Of a DNA stretch of 37,478 bases, positions 1-9,900 are shown piece by piece; the first letter of the stretch is position 1; each line of letters starts with the position of its first letter. The DNA lies in assembly GCA_046704245.1 (NCBI GenBank), contig JBJKSD010000026.1:1-37478 (forward strand), given 5' to 3'. A program made the translations under genes and the position numbers. A model generated the notes under the pieces. It ran no database searches. It was not told the DNA's origin and saw only the letters and a program-made list of their open reading frames with translations. Source of the stretch: UBA660 sp046704245 (lineage in GTDB: Bacteria; Bacillota_I; Bacilli_A; RF39; UBA660).

Positions 1-79
1 TGATGGAAAAGATAATACCATAAAATATAGCAAATAGCAGTAAACTTAGTTAAACTCAAGTAAATATACTAGAGTTTTG

Positions 80-88
80 TGTTAAAAT
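80..88 (+). promoter_or_regulatory. Extended -10 promoter for the first gene
   Basis: TG-T-TAAAAT lies about 20 bases before the start codon at 109. A GGAG ribosome-binding site follows at about 100. No strong -35 is seen. The same TG-N-TAtAAT form recurs before many genes in this window. Confidence 0.5.
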
Positions 89-108
89 GAGAAGAGACAG
101 GAGTATAT

Positions 109-897
109 ATGAAAAACAGAATATTAATAATATCATTAATTGTAATTATAGTAATAATTGGAACTTTTTTAATAATAGGACTTACTAATAAAACTTATTT
201 TAAAAGTTATTATGAAGTAACTAATAAAGCTGGCAAGAAGTCAAAAATACCATTACCTTTATTCTCATATTTTAGAGAAGAACACGGAAAATATAATGCT
301 ACTTTTACTACTTTAAGAGGCGTTAGAGTTACTCAAGATACTTTAAGTAAATATGTTGAAAACCTACATGCTTGTTATGATGAAGGTTATTTCTATGATA
401 AGAATATAGATATTACAATAAGTAAGTACTATATAGAAAATGGTTTTCCCTTTAATAAAATATATTTAACTTATGATTTTGGTAATTATTGTGAAAATGA
501 ATTTGTATTAGATAATGATTGGCTAACTAAAGTTATAACTAAAGCAGATATTAGAGAAGTTAATATTAATAAATGTGTATTAGTAAATAATAATATGAAA
601 TGTGATAGTAAAACTGTTAGTAAGACTGATGTTGATAAATTCTTTGATTATGCTAATAAAATAATGTTTCCTAGAATTGAAAATAAGAATAATATTACAA
701 ATAATAATACAAAGACTTATTATTCAATAACCGCTTATTATATAATGGATGGTAGTAGTTATATGTTAACAGCCTTTCCATATTCAGATACATATTTAGC
801 TATTAAGATAACTGATCCTAATGATCATTCTAAAAATGCTATCTATGATATTGGAGCTGTTAATCCATTATTAGCTAGTATTTATAATAGGTATTAA
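109..897 (+). CDS. Membrane-anchored protein of unknown function
   Basis: A 262-residue protein that I do not recognise. It opens with a short basic stretch (MKNR) and a very hydrophobic segment at about residues 4-26. That makes it either a signal anchor or an uncleaved signal peptide, with the remainder outside the membrane. The outer part is rich in Asn, Tyr and Lys and has several Cys (in HACYDEGY, NYCENE, NKCVLV and MKCDS) that could form disulfides. There is no lipobox Cys right after the hydrophobic stretch. It is the first gene visible and is followed 32 bases later by another unknown gene in the same direction. The start is supported by an AGGAG motif 5-10 bases upstream. Function cannot be assigned from sequence alone. 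Confidence 0.75.
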   Translation: MKNRILIISLIVIIVIIGTFLIIGLTNKTYFKSYYEVTNKAGKKSKIPLPLFSYFREEHGKYNATFTTLRGVRVTQDTLSKYVENLHACYDEGYFYDKNIDITISKYYIENGFPFNKIYLTYDFGNYCENEFVLDNDWLTKVITKADIREVNINKCVLVNNNMKCDSKTVSKTDVDKFFDYANKIMFPRIENKNNITNNNTKTYYSITAYYIMDGSSYMLTAFPYSDTYLAIKITDPNDHSKNAIYDIGAVNPLLASIYNRY

Positions 898-929
898 TTA
901 GTTAAAATTAATATAAAATAGGTGATTAT

Positions 930-1427
930 ATGGAAGACAATTCACCAGCGATTATTTCTTTACAGGCATGGGAAATAATTACTATATGTAAGAAATGTCT
1001 AAATAGAGAAAAAAAGGCTCAAGGGAAAACGTCCCTTGAACACGTTAAAGATCTTGTAGCTGATTTGTTAGCAATTAAATCAGAACACTTTACTTATCGT
1101 GCTTTATATACAGTAATTATAAGTGCAGTACTAGAAGTGTATAGCAAAGAAGCATTAGAGAGATTTTTAGTTTATGATATTGGAGCTCAAATAGGTTCTA
1201 ATATTTGTGATGGCATTCCTAAGGAGAAGGGAACAATATCATATGAAGGATTATGTTTAGCGGGCGCTGAAAGATTAGCAGTATTAAAAACTAGAAATAA
1301 AGGACACGATTTATTTGTAATTCGTAAAAGTGAAGATGAATTAGTTACTATGGATGGTAGTAATGCAGAATTAAATAGTAATATTAAACCAATTAAAAAA
1401 ATTTTTACTAATAGGAATATTCAATAA
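930..1427 (+). CDS. Conserved-looking protein of unknown function
   Basis: 165 residues, mixed alpha/beta in character, with no signal peptide or membrane segment, so probably cytoplasmic. I do not recognise the family. The N-terminal half looks helical, with a Cys pair at CKKC near residue 20. The C-terminal part (from about residue 125) has short alternating hydrophobic runs suggesting strands. The start ATG is preceded by AGGTGAT. The gene lies between the membrane-anchored protein at 109 and the paralogue-family gene at 1460. It may be co-transcribed with the first, but a fresh -10 element follows it at 1431. Confidence 0.7.
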   Translation: MEDNSPAIISLQAWEIITICKKCLNREKKAQGKTSLEHVKDLVADLLAIKSEHFTYRALYTVIISAVLEVYSKEALERFLVYDIGAQIGSNICDGIPKEKGTISYEGLCLAGAERLAVLKTRNKGHDLFVIRKSEDELVTMDGSNAELNSNIKPIKKIFTNRNIQ

Positions 1428-1430
1428 CTA

Positions 1431-1439
1431 TGATATAAT
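1431..1439 (+). promoter_or_regulatory. Extended -10 promoter
   Basis: TG-A-TATAAT begins 4 bases after the preceding stop and 21 bases before the ATG at 1460. The 5' leader would be only about 13-15 bases, just enough for the AGGGGGA ribosome-binding site. Confidence 0.55.
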
Positions 1440-1459
1440 TTATTTAGGGGGAATAAGTA

Positions 1460-1918
1460 ATGGCAGTACCAAAAGTAACTTATTGGGGAAAAGAATTAGC
1501 TACCCAAGATCCTAGAAAAGCTATTAAAATATTAAAAGAATTAGGTTTTGTTGTAATGTTTTGTGGCGGCGATATTGATAATATTAATGAATTAATTGAT
1601 AGAGTAGTAAAAATATTACAATTAGAAAATGAAAAAAAAGATGACGTATATGAACAAATTATTATCCAAAAGTCAGAACCTTTTGATGCAATAGATGGTT
1701 GTGAATCAGTATATGCTGTTAAAATTTTAGGGAAAACACTTAAATCAACTAATGAAAGAAAAGCAATATTTGAAAAATGGGATTTTAATGTTCTGGCTTT
1801 ACCTAGAAATAGAACAATAGTAGTTAATTATGAAGAACGGCGTTTTGAAATTGTTCATAAAAAGAATTGTGTACCACTGGTACAGAGAAATTTTGCCAAG
1901 AAACTAATTAAATATTAG
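1460..1918 (+). CDS. Unknown protein, FDAIDGC family, copy 1
   Basis: 152 residues, no signal peptide or membrane segment. The family is not known to me, but a second copy is encoded at 5461-5898. The two align over their first ~95 residues: both have Y-x-GK-x-x-ATQDP near the N-terminus, a hydrophobic strand, then a Gln-Ile/Thr-Ile-Ile segment and the block FDAIDGC-x-SVYA followed by a Gly-Lys or Gly-Arg turn. After that block they diverge completely: this copy ends in a basic tail (RNFAKKLIKY). The shared block has a Cys flanked by acidic residues that could be a functional site, but no reaction can be named. It has its own -10 promoter and converges on guaA, whose stop is only 6 bases away. 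Confidence 0.7.
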   Translation: MAVPKVTYWGKELATQDPRKAIKILKELGFVVMFCGGDIDNINELIDRVVKILQLENEKKDDVYEQIIIQKSEPFDAIDGCESVYAVKILGKTLKSTNERKAIFEKWDFNVLALPRNRTIVVNYEERRFEIVHKKNCVPLVQRNFAKKLIKY

Positions 1919-1923
1919 TTTTT

Positions 1924-3759
1924 TTATTCCCATTCACATGTTGCTGGTGGTTTACTAGTAATATCATAAATTATAAATTCTATATCATCATTAAATTTAT
2001 TAGTTATTATATTAACTAATTTTTTTAATTCTTGCTTTGTTACTTCTTTACCTATAATAGCTGGTCTACCAGTCATAAAATCATTAGTAATAAAAGTTCT
2101 AATAGCTATAGAATATTTTTTAGTTATACCTATGGGTAATAAAACAGCAAATGTCTGGCTAATATTTTTATTTAGATTAGTGGTTACTAAGTTATCTATT
2201 TCTTGAAGTAATTTAATATTATCTTTATTTATATTCATTGTATGATATTTAATATCTTTAGTATTGGGATTAGCGTTTAAAATATATCCAATACGATTAA
2301 CAGTATGAATATTATCGGTAATATGTTTACCTAACTTATATATATCGTTCCATTTAAAATCTAATTGTTTACCCCAAATTAATACTAATTTTTTATAACT
2401 ACGACAATCACCTTGCACACCAACTGATTTTATAGGGGTTATTAAACCATTATAGTCAGTTAATAAATTAATAAGTGGTTGTTGATTATTAATTTTTTTA
2501 AGATATTTATTACATAAGATACGAATACCTAATCCAGGACCAGGAAAAGGCTGTCTAGAGGCTATTCTTTCATCTAAACCTAATATTCTAGCTACTTGTC
2601 TTATTTCATCTTTATGCCAGTCCCAATTAGTTTCTACTATTAATCCTTTTTGGCGAGCTTTTCTAATAATATCAATATCATTATGATGAGTTTTTATTTT
2701 ATGAGCATAATTACTAACATCGGGATTACCACTTTCAATTAAATCAGGTCTTAAAGTTCCTTGGGCAATAAAAGTTTTATTGAAATCTAAACCTAATCTA
2801 TTAGCTACTTGTTTTACTACTTTGATAAACAATTCACCAATTAATATTCTTTTATCTTCAGGATTAGTTAAAGATGTTAAGGGTCCTATAATTATTTTAT
2901 TTCTTTTTATCGTTGTATTTAAAAAAACATCCTCTGCCTTTTCTCTAATTAGATGTTTTAGACCTAATGTTTTTAAGTTATCACAAATTAAATCACTTTC
3001 ATTTTTACGCATTAAACCATGATCAATATGAATAGCATATATATTATCTGGATTAAGAGCTTTTAATAAAAGAGCAGCTGTAACAGCTGAATCAACACCC
3101 CCACTTACTAAAACAATTACCTTATTATTTTTAACTTTATCTTTTATATAGTTAATAGATGTTTGAATACGATCTTCTAATGTATAAACCTCTTTAAATG
3201 CTGCTATACGGCGGATAAAATTATATAACATTGTTTTACCTTCAACAGTTAAATCTACTTCTGGATGAAATTGTAAGCCATATATTTTCTTTCCTTCATT
3301 ACTTATACCAACTATAATATCATTAGATTTAGCTATCACTTTAAAATTATTAGGTATTGTTTTAATTGAATCACCATGACTCATTAAAACTAATTGCTTA
3401 GCTTGATTAATATCTCTAAATATAGGTGATGATAGATCAATCTTTATTTTTGTTTCACCATATTCTTTTTTAACATGAGGTGATACTTGACCCCCAAAAT
3501 AATCACATATTAACTGCATACCATAACATATACCGAGTATTGGAATATCAAGCTTAAAAATATTGTGATTAAATGTTAAAGCATTTTTAGCCCATACACT
3601 ATTAGGGCCACCCGATAGAATAATAGCTTTATATTTCTTTAATTGTTTAAGACTAGTATTTATAGGTAAAATATCACTTTTTACCCCCAATTCTCTTACC
3701 TTTTTATCAATAACTTTAGTATATTGACCACCACAATCTAATATAGCTAATAATTCCAT
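1924..3759 (-). CDS. guaA: GMP synthase (glutamine-hydrolysing), long eukaryotic-type form
   Basis: Converts XMP to GMP using glutamine and ATP, the last step to GMP. The class-I glutamine amidotransferase domain occupies residues 1-190: nucleophile Cys78 in GICYGMQ, with His165 and Glu167 in FHPEV. The ATP-pyrophosphatase domain follows, with PP-loop SGGVDS at 219-224. The C-terminal dimerisation domain ends in ITSKPPATCEWE, close to the usual SKPPGTIEWE. At 611 residues it is about 90-100 longer than ordinary bacterial GuaA (510-525). The segments THHND, KDEIRQ, GVQGDCRSY and FITNDFMTGRPA match the long form typical of eukaryotes and some bacteria such as Bacteroides. It is divergent from purH and has its own extended -10. 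No guanine riboswitch was seen in the 125-base gap. Confidence 0.95.
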   Translation of the reverse strand: MELLAILDCGGQYTKVIDKKVRELGVKSDILPINTSLKQLKKYKAIILSGGPNSVWAKNALTFNHNIFKLDIPILGICYGMQLICDYFGGQVSPHVKKEYGETKIKIDLSSPIFRDINQAKQLVLMSHGDSIKTIPNNFKVIAKSNDIIVGISNEGKKIYGLQFHPEVDLTVEGKTMLYNFIRRIAAFKEVYTLEDRIQTSINYIKDKVKNNKVIVLVSGGVDSAVTAALLLKALNPDNIYAIHIDHGLMRKNESDLICDNLKTLGLKHLIREKAEDVFLNTTIKRNKIIIGPLTSLTNPEDKRILIGELFIKVVKQVANRLGLDFNKTFIAQGTLRPDLIESGNPDVSNYAHKIKTHHNDIDIIRKARQKGLIVETNWDWHKDEIRQVARILGLDERIASRQPFPGPGLGIRILCNKYLKKINNQQPLINLLTDYNGLITPIKSVGVQGDCRSYKKLVLIWGKQLDFKWNDIYKLGKHITDNIHTVNRIGYILNANPNTKDIKYHTMNINKDNIKLLQEIDNLVTTNLNKNISQTFAVLLPIGITKKYSIAIRTFITNDFMTGRPAIIGKEVTKQELKKLVNIITNKFNDDIEFIIYDITSKPPATCEWE

Positions 3760-3779
3760 AATTATCCTCCAATAGGATA

Positions 3780-3788
3780 ATTATAACA
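3780..3788 (-). promoter_or_regulatory. Extended -10 promoter for guaA
   Basis: On the minus strand the sequence reads TG-T-TATAAT, about 21 bases before the guaA ATG, with GGAGG between. It sits back to back with the purH promoter in a 125-base AT-only gap that has no recognisable PurR box or purine riboswitch. Confidence 0.55.
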
Positions 3789-3810
3789 TATAATTTATAA
3801 TTAAAATTTA

Positions 3811-3819
3811 TGTTATAAT
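3811..3819 (+). promoter_or_regulatory. Extended -10 promoter for purH
   Basis: TG-T-TATAAT, 66 bases before the purH ATG. The resulting leader of about 60 bases contains two tiny start-stop runs (ATG AAA GGC ATG TAG; ATG AAA AAT ATA TAT TAG). They are too short to call genes but could be leader codons. Confidence 0.5.
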
Positions 3820-3884
3820 AATAATTATTAGTAAAAATGAAAGGCATGTAGTATGAAAAATATATATTAGAAAGGGAAAATACT

Positions 3885-5426
3885 ATGATTAAAAATGCCT
3901 TGATAAGTGTATCAGATAAGACGGGAATGGTAGAATTAGTTAAAGAATTAAAATTAGATGGGGTTAAAATTATATCGACGGGAGGAACAGCTAGAGTATT
4001 AAGGGAAGCAGGCATAGATGTTCAAGAAGTTTCAGATCTAACGGGTTTTTCTGAATGTTTAGATGGACGTTTAAAGACTTTGCATCCAAAAATACATGGA
4101 GGATTATTGGCTGTTCGAGAAAATAATAAACATATGGAGGAAATAGAAAAATTAGGGATTGAACCAATTGATTTAGTAGTAGTTAATCTTTATCCATTTA
4201 AACAAACTATTTTAAGAGAAGGAGTTACTTTAGAAGAAGCAATTGAAAACATTGATATTGGTGGCCCTACTATGCTAAGAGCTGCGGCTAAAAATTATCG
4301 CCATGTAGTAGTTATAGTAGACCCCGATGATTATTCAATGGTTATTGAGGAATATCGTCAAAATAGAGATATCTCATTAGCTACTAGAGCTATACTAGCT
4401 TATAAAGTATTCCAATATACTAGTTTTTATGACACTTTAATCGCTAACTATTTAAAAGATAAATTTAATATTAAAGATTTTCCCAAGCATATTACTTTTG
4501 GTTATGAATTAGCTGAAGTGATGAGATATGGTGAGAATTCTCATCAAGAGGCAGCCTTTTATAGAGAAATAAATGCTAGTAAAGGTAGTATTGTCAATGC
4601 TCGACAACTTAATGGGAAACAACTATCGTTTAATAATATCAACGATACTAATGGGGCGGTAGAATTATTAAAAGAATTTGCTGAACCTACTGTTGTAGCT
4701 GTAAAACACGCTAATCCATGTGGTGTTGGTAGTGCCGATAATATATATGATGCCTATATAAAAGCTTATAATGCCGATCCTATATCAATATTTGGAGGAA
4801 TAATTGCCTTAAATAGAGAAGTAAATGAGGAGATAGCTAAAAAGATCAATGATGTATTTATTGAAATAGTAATCGCTCCTTCATATACTAAAGAAGCTCT
4901 TGATATTTTATGTGAGCATAAGAACGTTAGAATATTAGAATTACCTGGCCATTTATCAAAAGAAAAAAGTAATTATGATATGAAAAAGATAAATGGCGGT
5001 ATGCTTGTCCAAACTCCTGATGATATATTATTTGATAAAAATGGTCTTAATTTTGTTACAAATAATAAACCAACTAAAGAACAATTAGAAGATTTAGTAT
5101 TTGCCTTAAAAGTAGTTAAGCATACAAGATCTAATGCGATTGTTATAGCTAAAGGTGGACAAACTTTGGGTATAGGTATGGGGCAACCCAATAGAGTGAA
5201 TGCTGTAAGAATTGCTATTGAAAATGCTAAAGATAATGCTAAAGGAGCAGTATTAGCATCTGATGCCTTTTTCCCATTTAAAGATAGTGTAGAAGAGGCC
5301 ATAAAAGCAGGAATAGAAGCCTTTATTTTGCCTAAAGGTTCTATAAAAGATAACGAATCTATTGATGTATGTAATCAATTAGAGAAACCTATGATACATA
5401 TAAATACTCGTCATTTTAAACACTAA
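3885..5426 (+). CDS. purH: Bifunctional AICAR formyltransferase / IMP cyclohydrolase
   Basis: Catalyses the last two steps of de novo IMP synthesis: formylation of AICAR with 10-formyl-THF, then ring closure to IMP. The 513-residue length is normal. The N-terminal cyclohydrolase (MGS-like fold) shows STGGTARVLREAG, the block GRLKTLHPKIHGG, and NLYPF. The C-terminal transformylase shows the catalytic-region motif KHANPCGVG, FGGIIALNR, and SDAFFPFKD near the end. It is intact. It is the first of the plus-strand purine genes; a small unknown gene separates it from purM and purL. AGAAAGGGA precedes the ATG. Confidence 0.96.
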   Translation: MIKNALISVSDKTGMVELVKELKLDGVKIISTGGTARVLREAGIDVQEVSDLTGFSECLDGRLKTLHPKIHGGLLAVRENNKHMEEIEKLGIEPIDLVVVNLYPFKQTILREGVTLEEAIENIDIGGPTMLRAAAKNYRHVVVIVDPDDYSMVIEEYRQNRDISLATRAILAYKVFQYTSFYDTLIANYLKDKFNIKDFPKHITFGYELAEVMRYGENSHQEAAFYREINASKGSIVNARQLNGKQLSFNNINDTNGAVELLKEFAEPTVVAVKHANPCGVGSADNIYDAYIKAYNADPISIFGGIIALNREVNEEIAKKINDVFIEIVIAPSYTKEALDILCEHKNVRILELPGHLSKEKSNYDMKKINGGMLVQTPDDILFDKNGLNFVTNNKPTKEQLEDLVFALKVVKHTRSNAIVIAKGGQTLGIGMGQPNRVNAVRIAIENAKDNAKGAVLASDAFFPFKDSVEEAIKAGIEAFILPKGSIKDNESIDVCNQLEKPMIHINTRHFKH

Positions 5427-5432
5427 GAATTA

Positions 5433-5441
5433 TGTTATAAT
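5433..5441 (+). promoter_or_regulatory. Extended -10 promoter
   Basis: TG-T-TATAAT starts 7 bases after the purH stop. Its leader holds only AAGGAGGG before the ATG at 5461. The nearly identical arrangement is seen before the paralogous gene at 1460. Confidence 0.5.
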
Positions 5442-5460
5442 GAATATAAGGAGGGAAATA

Positions 5461-5898
5461 ATGAGCGTATTACAAGTTATATATAAGGGTAAAAAAAATG
5501 CAACTCAAGATCCCAAAGTCGCTGCTAATATTTTAAGTAAAGGTGAGTCGGTTGTATTATATGATATCAATTGTAAAAAATTATATAAGATAATTGAAGA
5601 CACTAGAGAAATAATAAAAGAAAGAAATAAAGGAATTGACAATATTAATGAACAAACAATTATAACAACGCCATATTTTTTTGATGCTATTGATGGATGT
5701 TTATCTGTATATGCAGCTGAAGTAGAGGGAAGAAAATTTAAGGATGCTCAATTTGCTTATTTTTGGGATGCTGGAGTTTTAGACCAAAGAGAGCATATGG
5801 ATATTGGGAAGAATGCAAGGGCAATTTTGGATGAGTTTAATAAAAATAATAGATTATCACATGGAGATAAAAGTCCCGTTTTAACTAAGACTAAATAA
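5461..5898 (+). CDS. Unknown protein, FDAIDGC family, copy 2
   Basis: 145 residues starting at MSVLQVIYKGKK. An upstream in-frame ATG at 5440 is rejected because it lies before the strong AAGGAGGG at about 5448-5455, which points to 5461. The protein is a paralogue of the one at 1460: shared ATQDP near the N-terminus, a QTIIT segment and FDAIDGC-x-SVYA at about residues 70-85. The C-terminal 55 residues are unrelated to copy 1. There is no signal peptide or membrane segment. It sits between purH and purM but is bounded by its own -10 element and a terminator, so membership of the purine pathway is doubtful. Function unknown. Confidence 0.72.
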   Translation: MSVLQVIYKGKKNATQDPKVAANILSKGESVVLYDINCKKLYKIIEDTREIIKERNKGIDNINEQTIITTPYFFDAIDGCLSVYAAEVEGRKFKDAQFAYFWDAGVLDQREHMDIGKNARAILDEFNKNNRLSHGDKSPVLTKTK

Positions 5899-5906
5899 TA
5901 AAAAAT

Positions 5907-5932
5907 CTAACTATAATAAGTTAGTTTTTTTT
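5907..5932 (+). terminator. Rho-independent terminator after the FDAIDGC copy 2 gene
   Basis: A 6-bp stem (CTAACT / AGTTAG) with a 6-base loop is followed by eight T. The purM -10 element begins right at its end. Confidence 0.75.
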
Positions 5933-5940
5933 GTTATAAT
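5932..5940 (+). promoter_or_regulatory. Extended -10 promoter for purM-purL
   Basis: TG-T-TATAAT immediately after the T-run of the preceding terminator, 20 bases before purM. AAGGAGAAAGG follows as the ribosome-binding site. Confidence 0.5.
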
Positions 5941-5960
5941 TTATATATAAGGAGAAAGGT

Positions 5961-6986
5961 ATGAATAGTTATAAAAAAGCTGGAGTAGATGTAGAAGCGG
6001 GATATGAAGCAGTAAAGTTAATTAAAAAGCAGATAAAAAGAACAATAAAAGAGGGAGTATTATCAGATATAGGTGGTTTTAGTGGTTTATTTGCTATTAA
6101 TAAGAAAAAATATAATAAACCGGTGCTGGTATCAGGTACAGATGGAGTAGGTACTAAATTAAAAATAGCTTTTTATCTAGATAAACATGATACTATTGGT
6201 CGAGATTGTGTAGCTATGTGTGTTAATGATGTAATATGTTGTGGTGCTGACCCACTTTTTTTTCTTGATTATATTGCTTTAGGAAAAAACATACCAACAA
6301 AGGTTGCTAATATTGTAAAAGGTATAGCTGATGGATGCGTTTTTGCTAATTGTTCATTAGTGGGTGGTGAGACGGCTGAAATGCCTGGCTTTTATAAAGA
6401 AGATGAATATGATATAGCAGGTTTTGCTGTTGGTATAGTAGATAAAGATAAGATAATAGATGGTAAGAATATAAAAAAGGGGAATGGTGTTATTGGGATA
6501 GCATCTTCTGGATTACATAGTAACGGTTATTCATTAGTTAGAAAAGTATTTAAAGTTAATAATAAAAAAGTATTAACTGAATACTATGATGAATTAGGTA
6601 TGACTTTAGGTGAAGAATTATTAAAACCAACTAAGATTTATGTATCCATTATTAATAAAATTAAGGATAAGTATAGAGTTAAAGCTATTGCTCATATAAC
6701 AGGAGGGGGATTTATTGAAAATATGCCCCGTATGCTTCCTAAAAAATATGGGGTAAAGATAAATAGGGGAACGTGGCCAATACAACCAATATTTAAACTA
6801 ATTCAAACTAAAGGGAAGATTACTGATAGAGATATGTTTAATACTTTTAATATGGGTATTGGTATGGTAATGGTAGTTAATAAAAAAGATGTTAAACAAA
6901 TACTTGATATGATAAATAAGAATAAAGAAAAAGGATATTTAATAGGGGAGATTATTGAAAATAATAATCAGGTTAAGTTAGATTAA
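5961..6986 (+). CDS. purM: Phosphoribosylformylglycinamidine cyclo-ligase (AIR synthetase)
   Basis: Closes the imidazole ring of FGAM to give AIR, using ATP. 341 residues, typical for PurM. Recognisable blocks: the N-terminal YKKAGVD-x-EAG, IGGFSGLF, the nucleotide-binding SGTDGVGTKLK, DCVAMCVNDV, the LVGGETAEMPG loop, GIASSGLHSNGYSLVRKV, and AHITGGGFIENMPR. All are intact. purL starts 11 bases downstream and its product makes the FGAM that PurM uses, so the two form a functional pair. A TG-N-TATAAT promoter and a strong ribosome-binding site lie just upstream. Confidence 0.96.
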   Translation: MNSYKKAGVDVEAGYEAVKLIKKQIKRTIKEGVLSDIGGFSGLFAINKKKYNKPVLVSGTDGVGTKLKIAFYLDKHDTIGRDCVAMCVNDVICCGADPLFFLDYIALGKNIPTKVANIVKGIADGCVFANCSLVGGETAEMPGFYKEDEYDIAGFAVGIVDKDKIIDGKNIKKGNGVIGIASSGLHSNGYSLVRKVFKVNNKKVLTEYYDELGMTLGEELLKPTKIYVSIINKIKDKYRVKAIAHITGGGFIENMPRMLPKKYGVKINRGTWPIQPIFKLIQTKGKITDRDMFNTFNMGIGMVMVVNKKDVKQILDMINKNKEKGYLIGEIIENNNQVKLD

Positions 6987-6997
6987 GGGGAATAAAA

Positions 6998-9900
6998 ATG
7001 AGTAGAGTGGATCGAATATTTGTTAAAAAAAGACAAGATTATGCTGCTAACGCTAAAGCTTTAAAGGATGATTTAATAGAACAGTTAAAAATTAAAAATT
7101 TAAGAGATATAATAATACTTAATCGTTATGATATTCAAGGAATTGATCGAAAAATATTAAAACAAGCTATTAATACCATTTTAGCTGAACCTATGGTTGA
7201 TGATATATATATTGAAAATTATCCTTTTAAAAATAAAGAAAAAGTATTAGCTATTGAATATTTACCAGGGCAATATGATCAAAGAGCTGATTCAACTATT
7301 CAATGTTTAAGTATTTTAACTGGTAGTAATGATGTTAAGGTGCGTTGTGCTAGAGTATTAATTTTTAATAATATAAGTGATAGTGATTTAAAGAAGATTA
7401 CTAATTACTTAATAAATCCTATTGATACTAGAGTAGCTACTTTAGATAAATATAAAAGTTTAGATGAAGATGGTATAACTATATCTCCTGTTAAAATAAT
7501 CAATAATTTTATTAATTTTAATGAAAAAGAGTTGGCTGTTTTTTTAAAAGATAATAATTTAGCTATGAATTTAGATGATTTATTACTTATACATGATTAT
7601 TTTAAGAAAGAAAAACGTAATCCGACTGAAACAGAAATAAAAGTATTAGATACATATTGGTCTGATCATTGTCGTCATACTACTTTTAATACTATTATTA
7701 ATGATATTGAGATTGAAAATGGTAACTTTAAAGCTGTTTTAGAGGAAGATTTAAAATCTTATCGACATAGTCGACGTTTTGTCTATAATATTAAAGATAA
7801 ACCTATATCATTGATGGATTTAGCTACCATAGCAGCAAAAGAATTACGCAAAAAAGGAATGTTAGATGATTTAGAAGTATCTGAAGAAGTAAATGCTGTT
7901 AGTTTAGCAATAGATGTTAAGACTAATAAGGGTATTGAAAAATGGTTATTGATGTTTAAGAATGAAACTCATAATCATCCTACTGAAATAGAGCCTTTTG
8001 GAGGAGCTGCTACTTGTTTGGGCGGAGCTATTAGAGATCCATTATCGGGAAGGTCATATGTCTATCAAGCTATGCGAATTACTGGTAGTGGGGATCCTAG
8101 AACAAAGATGAAAGATACTATCAAAGGTAAATTGATGCAAAGGAAGATAACTAAAGAAGCGGCTAAAGGTTTTTCATCTTATGGTAATCAAATAGGTCTT
8201 ACTACTGGTTATGTTCATGAAATATATGATGAAGGTTATATAGCTAAAAGGATGGAAGTGGGAGCTGTTGTTGGAGCTGCACCTAAAAAACAAGTAAAAA
8301 GATTAGAACCAAAAAAGGGCGATATAGTACTTTTAATAGGGGGACGTACTGGCCGTGATGGGTGCGGCGGTGCTACTGGATCTTCTAAATCACATAATAT
8401 TGATACTATTTCACAATGCGGAGCCGAAGTACAAAAGGGTAATGCTGTTGAAGAAAGAAAAATACAGCGTTTATTTAGAGATCCTCAAGTAGCATCTAAG
8501 ATTATTCGTTGTAATGATTTTGGAGCTGGCGGTGTTAGTGTAGCCATTGGTGAGTTAGCGCCTAGTATAAATATTAATTTAGATGTTATATTAAAAAAAT
8601 ATGATGGGTTAACAGGCACAGAGTTAGCTATTTCTGAATCACAAGAAAGAATGGCGGTAGTAGTTAAAAAGAAAGATGTCGCTTTTATAATCAAAGCTTG
8701 CCATAATGAGAACTTAGAGGTAGTAAAAGTGGCGGAAATAACCAATAATAATCGTTTAGTTATGAATTATCAAAGACAAACAATTGTCGATTTAGATCGC
8801 TCTTTTTTAGATACTAATGGCGCTAAACGTTATCAAGATATTAAAGTGACCTTACCTTCATTTAATAGAGCGCCTTTTAAACTAAAAAAGAACTTATCCT
8901 TTAAAAAACAGGTACAAGATACTTTGTCATCATTATTAGTATGTAATCAAAAAGGATTAGTAGAGATGTTTGATTCTTCAATTGGTGCTAATACGGTCTT
9001 ATCACCATATGGTGGTAAAACTAATAATAACCCAATTGAAGGTATGGTAGCTTTAATACCAGTATTAGATAAGGAAACAACTTCAACTTCAGTAGTAGCT
9101 TATGGTTATAACCCTCTTATTGCCAAATGGTCACCTTATCATGGAGCTATTTATGCCATAATTGAATCAATATCAAAGATAGTAGCTATGGGTGCTGATT
9201 ATCGTCATATTCGTTTTAGTTTTCAAGAATATTTTGAAAAATTACGAGATGATAAGACTAAATGGGGTAAGCCTTTTAGCTCTCTATTAGGAGCCTTTAG
9301 AGTTCAAAAAGCTCTTCATTTGCCTGCTGTTGGTGGTAAAGATAGTATGTCTGGTTCATTTATGGATTTAGATGTACCACCAACCTTAATTTCATTTGCT
9401 ATTACCACTACCGATGTTAATAATATTATTACCCCTCATTTTAAAGATATAGGTCATCCAATAGCTCTTGTATCATTAAAGAGAGATAAATTTTTTATCC
9501 CTGATTTTAATGATTTAAAGCAAAAATATGATAAGTTATTACAATTAAATAAAGAAGGTAAAATATTATCGGCTTATACTGTAAAAGCAGGAGGTATAAT
9601 CGAAGCTATCACTAAAATGACATTTGGTAATAAAATAGGAATAAAATTAAATAATAATGTATCAAAAGAACAATTATTTATGATGAATTATGGTGATATT
9701 GTTATTGAATTATCAGAACCAATAAATAATTGTTCAATTATCGGTGAAACAATAAAGGAGCCATATTTAATTTATAAAAAAGATAAGATAACCTTAAATG
9801 AAATTTATAAGTGGTATTCATCTCCCCTAAAAGATATTTTCCCTATAACAACTAAAGAACAAGATAGAAAGATAATTATAAAAGATTATGTTAAAAGATT

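Noticed and set aside
3838..3871. Tiny leader frames of 4-5 codons before purH
   Set aside because: Too short to support, and no attenuator hairpin follows them.
3760..3884. Guanine riboswitch or PurR box between guaA and purH
   Set aside because: The gap is almost pure A/T with two promoters; no conserved three-way junction or CGAA-type box is seen.
5440..5460. Upstream ATG for the FDAIDGC copy 2 gene
   Set aside because: It lies before the strong AAGGAGGG site; the paralogue also starts at the equivalent of 5461.
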